From: Ignavibacteria bacterium UBA7675 | GTDB lineage: Bacteria > Bacteroidota > Ignavibacteria > Kapaibacteriales > UB7675 | NCBI GenBank assembly: GCA_002483085.1 | Contig: DLHF01000036.1 | Location: 15,530-79,529, forward strand | DNA length: 64,000 nt | Direction: 5' to 3' | Part shown: positions 29,201 to 35,228 of the stretch, piece by piece | Position numbering within the stretch: the first letter of the stretch is position 1 | How the letters are laid out: the number at the start of each line of letters is the position of its first letter | Made by a program: the position numbers and the translations under genes | The notes under the pieces: generated by a model | Database searches by the model: none | Told to the model about the DNA's origin: nothing | What the model saw: only the letters and a program-made list of their open reading frames with translations

Positions 29201-29423
29201 ATTTGCTGTGCCAATGAAGGAAGTGGCCACAGGTGTGTACGGCATGATAGCTGGCGATGTGCAGCACGACGGTGTTGTCAATGCGCCCGACCGCGTGGCA
29301 GTACGCAATGCTACAGGCACAACAGGCTATGTAGATACTGATCTCTCGCTCGACAGTATCGTAGGTGCAGCCGACCGCATAGCAGCACAGAACAATAGAT
29401 TCCAATTATCACAAGTGCCCTAA
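20295..29423 (+). CDS. Giant surface protein with two 14-repeat delta-60 blocks, Ig-like and PKD-like arrays
   Basis: A 3,042-residue secreted protein with signal peptide ending near GTA-QTIS. Residues about 28-700 hold 14 delta-60 repeats, recognisable by GGSFTTIGG and RLAAIDATTG-like motifs, which would form beta-propeller blades. Residues 700-1135 hold four Ig-like units with SGSTQATIAAG. A second block of 14 delta-60 repeats lies at 1135-1810, then three more Ig-like units to about 2138. Residues 2138-2820 are about nine PKD/Ig-like units with a CKGSSVTLTA...YLWSNG pattern. The last 220 residues contain a beta-domain (VVDWVLLELRS) and a dockerin-like pair of calcium loops (GDVQHDGVVNAPD, DLSLDSIVGAAD). 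Adhesion or matrix binding is inferred; there is no clear T9SS type-A ending. Confidence 0.85.
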   Translation: MKKFSALLLGCLLLFAGMTIGGTAQTISSNWEVNGSVHVIYATNNTVYVGGGFTSIHPSTSATGRGAALNIATGKANTSFPFVNGVIWSAIPDGAGGVYIGGSFTEIGGIVRKGLARINANGSLHAWNPGQTSTIYAMVRHGDTLFVGGSFSSLGSQPRSYLGAISTTTGSVLAWNPLLNGQVFTLAATGNTLVVGGSFTTAGGVSRTRLVAYDMATCTMATWAPTANNDVRALYTVGSTLYAGGYFTNVSGSTRNYLALIDLATGNLLPQDYNLPMYGYASSFASKGDTLFIGGNFSAIGGQNRQRLAAVSTTTNSVLPWALTPSNIDGQVGVIAIVGDTLYAGGNFQTFNGAVHNFIASVDISTATATAWQPNLNNTVYTIAPISGGIYAGGMFTCVGHWLRRYRAAAFDATTGEPTNWDPSINNDVFAMASSGDTLYIGGTFGLAGGQARSNLVAVTATSGTLLSWSPNPNNVVYALAIADNTLYAGGLFTTVGGQPHNKLAALSLADGSVLPWNIDANNNVLALAAGNGTVYIGGDFTTVAGQARSRAAAIEATTGTVTAWDPNPANTVRKLSARDSTVYLGGDFFSIGGQAISRLAAVDATIGTLRSWNTNASSYVYNIATDYPTVYASGYFASIGGKPRAYIGAVDTNGAALAWRADADNAIEALAVAGNKICVGGSFTRIGNTQRNGFAMLSRALPAIQLGIASLTPSMPAGRQLITLTVEARTAEGDPMSVTQATTVGVSFSHPQLVLFSGTTQATIAADHQSATIILAIDNTGLTTAITTLTVSALNSSLSSTQQTLSILPPPAADRLVVSSISPALLLSDREITIAVETRNQDNVVMPVTQASTVSIAISHPQLVLISGSTQATIPAGHSSTSLTITVRNTGSTTASAGLTIADNSTKLMPTTATAAIEPPSSQLVVVDAPPYAKHRQPYTVVIGVKNPNNIVVPVTVATVVHTLFSHPSLVLISGSTQATIEAGTTRAVLNFAIANISGETVVTSCTFAAMDGSFASAQLSLSVEPAATHLAMSIAPSIPFSGQTFTVQISSLNKNGLAIPVTSATPVALSFVHPSLALAWGSTTGIISAGASSTTLSLTVYNTAASTIATIITASTPNFLTSTTAELAIAPAPTGFSFPATGTWIPNSTVQAITQSGNTVYLGGAFTSFVHPASVTGTLASFDTLTGQFAPGFPKVNGNIYAIAPDGEGGMIIGGSFSEVGGLPRNYIARINADGTVHAWNPSASNTVVALCATNGTVYAGGSFTTVGGQPRQRLAAISITSGTVLPWNPGANNSVTDIRALGSTLYIAGQFSIVNGSTRSYAAAIDVETAAVLPWNPAPSSSVEDLLILGDTIYACGSFGSIGGASRQYLAALDPTTGSALGWNPQPSTTVYALISDGTTLYAGGAFTTMSGQPRGGLAAFTVTTGTLTSLATGISNSGTIYSLLLRNNTLYSGGSFTVFGGQTRNRLAAINASTGALAEWNPNTNDIVRVMSPFGSRIAAGGGFTGAGTWVSRLYLAAVDATTGVLRDWAPSAGNIVYALAAYDTTIYAGGALTTVNNQPRLYAAALHATTGELLPWNPSANNQILSLVATDSAVYMGGYFTSIGGQTRNRAAAVDAATGSLRTWNPNASSTVFAIACAGDSIFIAGDFTTVGGQTRSRIAAVDTETGSLRTWNPSANSLVRTLYTANNTLYAGGDFSIIGGQSRSRLAMFDVATGALTPLNIAINGSVYTIVGDGAALYIGGSFSSVGGQSRSRIAAIDTSGTTLPWNPSASSYVYSLAAHNGTVHAGGIFRAIAGTTNEYYVALSGYVPAARVVVRSVSASTLKSQQSTAVTLDLQTATGQPAGAAQSTAIALLMDHPALSIASGSTQATIAAGSSSAIVTFALSNNGNTTCTVAVTALSTNALLTSTSFTLSVLPPAASQLRVVQVQPATAKSGETITLSVGAYNSNNLPMSVTEATVVGLTFAHPSLAVVSGSTQAVIAAGASTTTITVALHNNGNSAATTQFLISSQDASLLSTQQNITVQPPPSSRIAITSVVPASPGNALPFGVAIQARNSNNLPMAVTQATVVGIDFSHPSLTLSSGSTQATIAAGQSSTTLTLALSNSSTTAVSTVFSLSTLNATLVGTTQSITVQACVPVAVSITATGAIDMCAGSSVQLTATTSASYLWSNGEQTQSIAVSPSASAVYSVVVSNAIGCTGSTSISVVVHAPPVVEITANGATEFCKGSGVTLTASTGATYLWSDGSTTQSIAVAPISTTLYTVTIASIYGCMASTSLTVSVYNPLVASILAGSTTTICKGATAMLTASTGATYLWSNGSTMQSIAVAPMSTTLYTVTVGSVHGCTASSSAIITVYDLPAPALTGATTACLYTDGHVYQVQAVTGSTYTWFANGGNITSGQGTNNITVMWTAVSGTSVTVTRSTVEGCSSSTTLPVTVYPEPVVTITPTGAVEFCENSSVELDAGAGYTSYVWSNGATTQSIHVAASGSYSVVVSNSNGCTATSTSITITVYPLPIASVAASKTMPMCVYDIVELKAGTSASYHWSNGAVSQSIFVQPGQTTSYTVTVATAQGCTASTTFTVSVENTAAPIISGAVSVCPGTANNIYQTTVLPGYSYQWNVAGGAITSGQNTGSIEVTWGSQGSGLVQVQRSSPNSCVTTASASISISPGLVPVITSTSSTTFCKGGSVLLDAGAGYAWYAWSNGATTQTITVATSGSYSAMVGDAGGCSGTSASVSVVVHNIPTAQAGQDIAICASQSVQLQATGGVSYSWSPAVGLDNPLIATPIAQPASTTHYVVTVSNALGCESKDTVVVTVYPVKLDITAILEGAFNGVQMNTGIVSNGYLPQNQPFGNAPFYYSGQENITVVPGTVVDWVLLELRSAAGASSVIGRRAALLRNNGRIVDLDGVSTVAVPLTGVPDNNGFYVVVYHRNHLPVMSSQRINTDQSCTASHNFTTGQEQAYSIFAVPMKEVATGVYGMIAGDVQHDGVVNAPDRVAVRNATGTTGYVDTDLSLDSIVGAADRIAAQNNRFQLSQVP

Positions 29424-29510
29424 TGTCAGTCGGATTTTCTCTTCGCAAAGGGCTGTCTCATCGAGGCAGCTCTTTGCAGCTCTTTGTGTATATGGCCAGC
29501 AGAAGCTGTG

Positions 29511-29726
29511 AGCGCTTCGGCCTTCGCTCAGGTTTCCGGCCTCCGCACCGCGCTGCATAGCCGCCGCGTCGCTGCACGCCCTCCTTCGCTTTTTTTGTTC
29601 TCGGCTTTTCTTCCACTTTGCAAGTGCCAGCCGGGCACCACGAGCCGGTCTGTGCAACCGGTGACAGCGACCATACGGTAGGACCGTCCCGATAGGGCGG
29701 CTCCGCCCCAACGACGCCCGTGCCAC
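29511..29726 (-). repeat. Dispersed intergenic element, copy F
   Basis: Full copy in minus orientation, with the left end CGTGCCACA at 29718-29726 and box 2 complement TGCAACCGGTGACAGCGACC. Copy G at 34 kb differs from it at one base (C versus T in CTTTGCAAG) over the 214 aligned bases, and identity stops abruptly at both ends. This defines the element boundaries. It lies 88 bases after the giant-protein stop. Confidence 0.9.
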
Positions 29727-29769
29727 AGAATCTCATGAGAAGCAGCTACGGGCTCATCACCATAACAAA

Positions 29770-29796
29770 GCGGGCTGCACCAAAGATGCAGCCCGC
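29770..29796 (-). terminator. Hairpin after the SBBP protein gene
   Basis: Ten-base perfect arms GCGGGCTGCA and TGCAGCCCGC lie 38 bases after the stop of the minus-strand SBBP gene; a short T-rich tract follows on that strand. Confidence 0.6.
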
Positions 29797-29833
29797 AGGA
29801 AATAGCGCCTACCAAATAGATGGCACGAAAGTG

Positions 29834-32800
29834 TTATTTGCCGATATTCACGACTGGGATGGAGCGTATTTCCTCGCCATTTCTGTACACGCGCACCATA
29901 TACATACCCGATGCCGGTACATTCGGTGCGAGCCTTGTGCTGCCGCCTTCATTCAGCTCTGCGCTGTACACGCGCCTGCCGAATATATCCACGATCTCAA
30001 CAGTGTAGAGCATATCCGGCCTGCCGCTGATGTCTACTGTCATTTCATCAGTAAAGGGATTGGGGTACAGGCGTATCGTTTCATTGCTCTGCACCGGCTC
30101 TTCGGCTGATGTAACAATCCACGAACCACGGCAGCTACTGGACAACGATACATTGAGCTGCACCGCCAAGTCATTGGACAATTGCAAGAGGCCGTTCATG
30201 GTATATGGCGACTGCAATCCGAGATTCAGAGGCAGCGAAGGATTAACTGTAGAGCCCTGGTAGAAGTTCGTGCCCGCTGCTCCTTGCCAGATCAAATCCC
30301 AATTGCGGTTCAGCGAGAACATATTGTTTGCCTCATCTGCCAAAGTCCCTTGCATTACCAAGTTGCCCGAACCAAGAATACCCGTCTGGTTGTGAACAAA
30401 CTTATTGCAGTACATGGTAATGTCTAATGTATTACCCGCACCATTGGCGCCAAACGGGGCATCTACAGGGTGCTCGTCGGTGCTTATCACCAAGCCAAAA
30501 TTACCATTCTCAAACAGGTTCCGGCTTATTGCTGTCGCAGGTGTGTTCATCGTCGTGTAGTACTGCATACCGTTGTTGCAGCGGTACAGGCTATTGAGAT
30601 TGATAATGTCGCCGGAGGACTGATCAAAGACAATACCGTTCTGCGGGTGCATAGCAATACTTTCCCCAACCCGGTTGGAGCCAAGGGTAATAGACGCCGT
30701 AGTAGAGAAGGACATCGCCGTGTACAAGGCACCCTCAAATCTATTGTTGAACACATGGAATATCTGGCTGTTGCGTGCCTCTAAGCCATTCACCTGTGCA
30801 ACAGCCGGACTGAAGAAATCGCCATAGAATTTATTATTATCGATTGGCATATCGCTGACGCCGTTCGCGTACACCATTGGCCGATTAGCAGCGGCAAACG
30901 GCGGAGTAAAGCACGCGTAGGGCGTGAGATCAGTGGCGTCGAACCAGTTGTCCCGAATTGGCGATAGATGCTGGAACATATACGGTTCCAGCGCAATGCA
31001 GTGTCTATTGCCAAAGAATACAGTGTGCTCTACATCTAAAAAGCCTCCGTCTACCGAATACACCGCTACGTCGGCGTCGCTAATTGTGCATCCCTCAATG
31101 TACACCTCGCCATGTGTTCCCGGTGTTCCGTGTGGCAGAGCAGGATTGCCATAAACAGTAATACCGTGCCAATCGTTGCATCCTTGGATTGTACTTCCTG
31201 TTACGCGCAGGATGCCGCCCCTCTCCACAACAATTTCTGAGCAGGACTGAGCGAGAATTACTGTATTGAGAATATTCACTGTCGCACCCGACGAAATAAT
31301 GACCTTGCCAAAAGCGTAGCCATTATAGCTGGCTGTTGTCGTGATTGTTGTTACACCTATGGGAAATCTATATGGCCGAGCAGAATAGTAGGAAGAGTAG
31401 TTGATTTTTATATCGTCGCTGCAACCGTACTTCACTTCGATAACATTTGAATAGTGCATAGGGCATTCGGGGTTCAGACTGTTGCCCACGAGGTAATATC
31501 GGCCCGGTCGTGTAGCAGTCATGCTCGTAAGGGTCGCTCCCGTTACAGGCTGGCCATCCCGATACCACTGTAGCCAGCTAAAAGTGCTGTAGACGGGAGC
31601 GGGCACCACAAACAGCCCCACACTACCACCTGTTAGTATTGTCGTCGACCCGGCTGCCTGTATAAGCAAACTTGGCTCGATATTGAGCTTCAGGAAAAAG
31701 CCATCACCCATGCCGGTGTACGCAGGCTGGAATGCAAGTGGTGTTGTCATAAAATCGCTGCTAAATGTTGTTCCTACAAGGTACAAACACTTTTCGCACC
31801 TTCCTGTAAGGAGTTGTTGGCCGTAGTCGGCATCACAGCCGCCAAAATACGAGCTCGATACAAGCTTATACTCTGGCGAAAGCTGGAGCAAGAATCCATC
31901 TTGATCTCCGGGAAAGCACGGAGCAGTATGCCCGGGAAACAGCGCTGGCAGAGTTGTAGGCATATCTACGCTGGTTGTTACTCCGGTCATGAAGGTCATA
32001 CCAAAGGGACCGTTTTCTATGATCCCTCTTCCTTCATCTAAATCGCTGCCACCAAAATACGTAGCATGTAAAAGCGATGTAGCACCTATTGTATAGTCTA
32101 TGGCAGCAATAAATGCATCGTAACCGCCCGCCTTCGTTGGCTGAATGGCCGTAGCAGTTACTGGTACATTCGTTGAAAAGGTTGTGAACGATACGAGCAC
32201 ATCCATCCCGTTTTTCCCCGACATAAATGGTAAACCATCGTAGTCGTTACCGCCAAAGAATGTCGTCCGTGTCGGTGCAAAGCTCAGGTTGTTAAATTTG
32301 GAGACAAAGATATCGAAATCACCTGCATTAGTCGTCTGCAAGGCTCCTGTGGTCGGCGGTGAAAACACTGGTCCCAATGTATTGGTGTATCCTGCTACGA
32401 ATACCTCAGTGTTTCTCTGCATGATGGCGGTGGGAATATCATTGCCGCCGCCGCCGAACCGGCGCGATAGAATCCTGGCGCCAGCGCTCGAAAATTTCAA
32501 AAGGAAGCCATCGCTTCCCCCTAATCCAGCAGGCAGAGGCTGATTGATCGGGAAAGCCCCAAGCCCGGTGGTAACGCTGGTAGTAAAGCCTGTCACAAAT
32601 ATCTGAAGCGTGCCGTTGGTATATACGCCTGTAGCCATCTCATCGCCTGTACCACCGTAGTACGTAGCCCAGAGCAAGCTACCGCTGTTGTTGAACTTCG
32701 CAATGAACGCGTCTTGTCCTCCGGCCAGAGCTGGCTGAAAAGAGCTTCCGGTAACGCCGGGAAGGTTAGAACTATACGTTCCGCCGACGACGATCATATC

Positions 32801-33892
32801 GTTGTTGCTATCGTAGTTCATTGCTTGCGCCTCGTCGTTGCTGCTACCGCCGTAGTAGGTAGCCCACAACCTGTTGCCGTCTTCGTCGATCTTGAAGATA
32901 AAGGCATCTGCATTACCGGCGTTAGCAGCCTGGTAGGCTCCCACCGAAGCGGGGAAATCAATACTATAGCTATAACCTATTGCATAAAAGTTATAACCAG
33001 TATTCTGACGCCCTATGTTGAGTACTCCTTCCAAATCACTGCCGCCGAAGTACGTAGAGAACTCTACTGCCGGATCGATGACCAAGCTCTGTGAGTTGTC
33101 GTAGCGGTCGTGGTAGAACCCTATGGTATTATCTGCACTGCTGTGGAATACCACGTCCACATTCTTTTTGTGGTCGTCGGCATCAAGGGCAAACGCTGCG
33201 GGGATGCGCTCGGCAATTGTACCAAGCGGAGTGTGTACTTGCAGCATGCCACCGTCTTTCACTTCTACCTTTTCAGCACCGTTGTAGCGCAACTGGATGT
33301 CACCCACACGGCCACCGGGCTTTACTACAAAATCGTACTTCAGCCTACCGTTGTCCAGCCGAAAAACAATGTCGATGTTATCGTACACATTGCGGTAGAT
33401 AACTGTCCCATACTCGGCAGCTTCAATGTGCTTTCCGTCCGGTGTGTTGTAGAAGTTCACAACACTGCTGCTGCGCTCGCCTCCCTCTACGGTCATATCG
33501 CTCTTGGCACCGGCAAACTCCAAGTCCACTCGGTACAATTCCACCGTGCCAATAGTTGGCCTCCCTCTGTCTGCCTGCGTCGTCGGTTTGCCTGTTGCCA
33601 CAGCCTCTTGCAGCGACAACATCCGTGCATCGGTTTTTACCAATACGTAGCTTACCCTGTCTTTGCCAAAAAATACGCGTGCATTACCGGCAGCGGCTGT
33701 GTACAAAATGTCTTCCCTTAGCCTGCCGTCGGTGTCGTAAATACGACCGTGATTCCCTGTAAACTTCCCGCTCTTTACAGTGATCTGCTGTGCAGCAGGT
33801 GTCGTGCTTTCTTCTGCCATTGCGCGCACTGCCATTAGTGCAACGAGCGAAACAATTCCCCAGCGGAAAAAAGCAACAGTGACGTTGTTCAT
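29834..33892 (-). CDS. T9SS cargo with SBBP propeller, beta-helix and type-A sorting domain
   Basis: A 1,352-residue secreted protein, signal peptide ending near AMA-EES. Residues about 30-270 match the DUF7948-type beta-domain that precedes SBBP repeats (VNFYNTPDGKHIEAAEYG, YDNIDIVFRLDNGRLKYDFVV). Seven SBBP repeats follow with a YFGGSD/YYGGSSND motif, enough for one seven-bladed propeller. An Ig-like segment (PAPVYSTFSWLQWYRDG) leads to a right-handed beta-helix region at about 880-1200. The final 78 residues are a T9SS sorting domain: LYPNPFTDEMTVDIS, YTVEIVDIFGRRVY and ASGMYMVRVYRNGEE. The gene is flanked on both sides by nearly identical direct copies of the dispersed element. Confidence 0.85.
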   Translation of the reverse strand: MNNVTVAFFRWGIVSLVALMAVRAMAEESTTPAAQQITVKSGKFTGNHGRIYDTDGRLREDILYTAAAGNARVFFGKDRVSYVLVKTDARMLSLQEAVATGKPTTQADRGRPTIGTVELYRVDLEFAGAKSDMTVEGGERSSSVVNFYNTPDGKHIEAAEYGTVIYRNVYDNIDIVFRLDNGRLKYDFVVKPGGRVGDIQLRYNGAEKVEVKDGGMLQVHTPLGTIAERIPAAFALDADDHKKNVDVVFHSSADNTIGFYHDRYDNSQSLVIDPAVEFSTYFGGSDLEGVLNIGRQNTGYNFYAIGYSYSIDFPASVGAYQAANAGNADAFIFKIDEDGNRLWATYYGGSSNDEAQAMNYDSNNDMIVVGGTYSSNLPGVTGSSFQPALAGGQDAFIAKFNNSGSLLWATYYGGTGDEMATGVYTNGTLQIFVTGFTTSVTTGLGAFPINQPLPAGLGGSDGFLLKFSSAGARILSRRFGGGGNDIPTAIMQRNTEVFVAGYTNTLGPVFSPPTTGALQTTNAGDFDIFVSKFNNLSFAPTRTTFFGGNDYDGLPFMSGKNGMDVLVSFTTFSTNVPVTATAIQPTKAGGYDAFIAAIDYTIGATSLLHATYFGGSDLDEGRGIIENGPFGMTFMTGVTTSVDMPTTLPALFPGHTAPCFPGDQDGFLLQLSPEYKLVSSSYFGGCDADYGQQLLTGRCEKCLYLVGTTFSSDFMTTPLAFQPAYTGMGDGFFLKLNIEPSLLIQAAGSTTILTGGSVGLFVVPAPVYSTFSWLQWYRDGQPVTGATLTSMTATRPGRYYLVGNSLNPECPMHYSNVIEVKYGCSDDIKINYSSYYSARPYRFPIGVTTITTTASYNGYAFGKVIISSGATVNILNTVILAQSCSEIVVERGGILRVTGSTIQGCNDWHGITVYGNPALPHGTPGTHGEVYIEGCTISDADVAVYSVDGGFLDVEHTVFFGNRHCIALEPYMFQHLSPIRDNWFDATDLTPYACFTPPFAAANRPMVYANGVSDMPIDNNKFYGDFFSPAVAQVNGLEARNSQIFHVFNNRFEGALYTAMSFSTTASITLGSNRVGESIAMHPQNGIVFDQSSGDIINLNSLYRCNNGMQYYTTMNTPATAISRNLFENGNFGLVISTDEHPVDAPFGANGAGNTLDITMYCNKFVHNQTGILGSGNLVMQGTLADEANNMFSLNRNWDLIWQGAAGTNFYQGSTVNPSLPLNLGLQSPYTMNGLLQLSNDLAVQLNVSLSSSCRGSWIVTSAEEPVQSNETIRLYPNPFTDEMTVDISGRPDMLYTVEIVDIFGRRVYSAELNEGGSTRLAPNVPASGMYMVRVYRNGEEIRSIPVVNIGK

Positions 33893-34080
33893 AGTTCCTC
33901 CTACAATCTCTTATGAGTGAACTGATCTATACCCCTCTGGTACAGCAGCAACATCTTTTACTGTACAGACGGGTACAACGTCTACTGAGCAAGTGTAGCG
34001 ATTGGATGGATAAGTGTGCACATTCGTTTATCGGATGGAATTCAGAACCGAAAAGGAAGGCACCACAGAAAAAAAAATGG

Positions 34081-34294
34081 CGCTTCGGCCTTCGCTCAGG
34101 TTTCCGGCCTCCGCACCGCGCTGCATAGCCGCCGCGTCGCTGCACGCCCTCCTTCGCTTTTTTTGTTCTCGGCTTTTCTTCCACTTTGTAAGTGCCAGCC
34201 GGGCACCACGAGCCGGTCTGTGCAACCGGTGACAGCGACCATACGGTAGGACCGTCCCGATAGGGCGGCTCCGCCCCAACGACGCCCGTGCCAC
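34081..34294 (-). repeat. Dispersed intergenic element, copy G
   Basis: Full copy in minus orientation, nearly identical to copy F (one mismatch). The left end CGTGCCACA ends at 34295-34296 and the right end GCGCTTCGG begins at 34080-34081. It lies upstream of the SBBP gene, in the same orientation as the copy downstream of it. Confidence 0.9.
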
Positions 34295-34309
34295 AACAAC
34301 AAAGTCTCG

Positions 34310-34361
34310 TAAAATAAAAAAGCGGCAATCTTCCAATGCGTCGTGGAAAGTATCACCGCTT
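34310..34361 (-). terminator. Rho-independent terminator of the LytTR regulator
   Basis: On the minus strand AAGCGG and CCGCTT arms with an inner TTTCCA/TGGAA helix are followed by TTTTTTATTTT, about 45 bases after the LytTR-gene stop. Confidence 0.75.
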
Positions 34362-34406
34362 CTTTGTACATCTCTATGCCTTTTCTTCTGGCACCCTTTG
34401 TACGCC

Positions 34407-35147
34407 TTATACCGCCGTAAGCGAGCGCAGCAGCTCATCCTTTTTGCGCACCGATACTTCTACAGTAGAACCATCGCTCATCACGACACAGCCCCCCTTA
34501 CCGCGCAGGTATTTCCTCACTTTGTTGAGGTTTACAAGATGGGAATGGTGCACACGCAGGAATGAATGCCCAGCCAGCAGCTCTTCGTAGTCCTTTAGAG
34601 TGTGCGACACTAAGTAATGTTCTCCCGACGCAGCATACACGCAAGTGTAGTTCCTTTCTGCACGCATGCGAACAATATCATTGATATCTATGAACAGGAT
34701 TTCGTCGGGTGTAGCGAGCGCGAGCTTATTCTGTAGCAGACTAGCGATTTGCGTGCGACTGCCGAGTCCATTCCTTTCAGAAGTACTTTTTACCAAGGAA
34801 TGACATTTAGCCACAGCCGCCGATAGCTCGTCGATGCTGATTGGTTTCAGAAGATAATCCACTGCCGAGTGCTTGATAGCCTTCAGCGCATAGTGGTCAT
34901 ATGCAGTGATAAACACCACATTGTAGTCCAGATCAGTAGTTTGCTCCAGGATTGAGAACCCACTTTCCGTATTGAGCTGGATGTCGAGAAACACCACATC
35001 AGGGCGGTGACTAAGAATAGCATCTACAGCCGTGCTTACCGAATGCACTGTCTCGACAACCGAGACACCATCGCAATACTCGTGCAACAGGCTTTTAAGA
35101 ACGTTGCAACTCCGCTTTTCATCATCTACTATGATACTTGTCAACAT
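34407..35147 (-). CDS. LytTR-family response regulator
   Basis: A 246-residue regulator. Residues 1-118 are a receiver domain: acidic pocket VDDEK, phospho-acceptor Asp in VVFLDIQLN, and VVFITAYDHYALKAIKHSAVDYLLKPI with the conserved Thr/Ala and Lys. Residues about 145-245 form the LytTR DNA-binding domain with RMRAERNYTCVYAA, SFLRVHHSHLVNLNKVRKYL and a VSVRKKDELL ending. The ATG at 35147 is preferred; the frame upstream to 35204 lacks domain sequence. It lies 81 bases after the cognate sensor kinase in the same direction. Target genes are unknown. Confidence 0.95.
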   Translation of the reverse strand: MLTSIIVDDEKRSCNVLKSLLHEYCDGVSVVETVHSVSTAVDAILSHRPDVVFLDIQLNTESGFSILEQTTDLDYNVVFITAYDHYALKAIKHSAVDYLLKPISIDELSAAVAKCHSLVKSTSERNGLGSRTQIASLLQNKLALATPDEILFIDINDIVRMRAERNYTCVYAASGEHYLVSHTLKDYEELLAGHSFLRVHHSHLVNLNKVRKYLRGKGGCVVMSDGSTVEVSVRKKDELLRSLTAV

Positions 35148-35228
35148 ATATATTACTCCCGATAATACCGTTTTGCGGATAGAGTCTTGTGAAGCAACTA
35201 CCATTAGAAACCGCTTAAGCTCCAGAAG

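Noticed and set aside
34028..34438. Minus-strand open frame of 136 codons through copy G, with a similar frame in copy F
   Set aside because: The frame is conserved only because the two copies are nearly identical; other copies have indels not in multiples of three.
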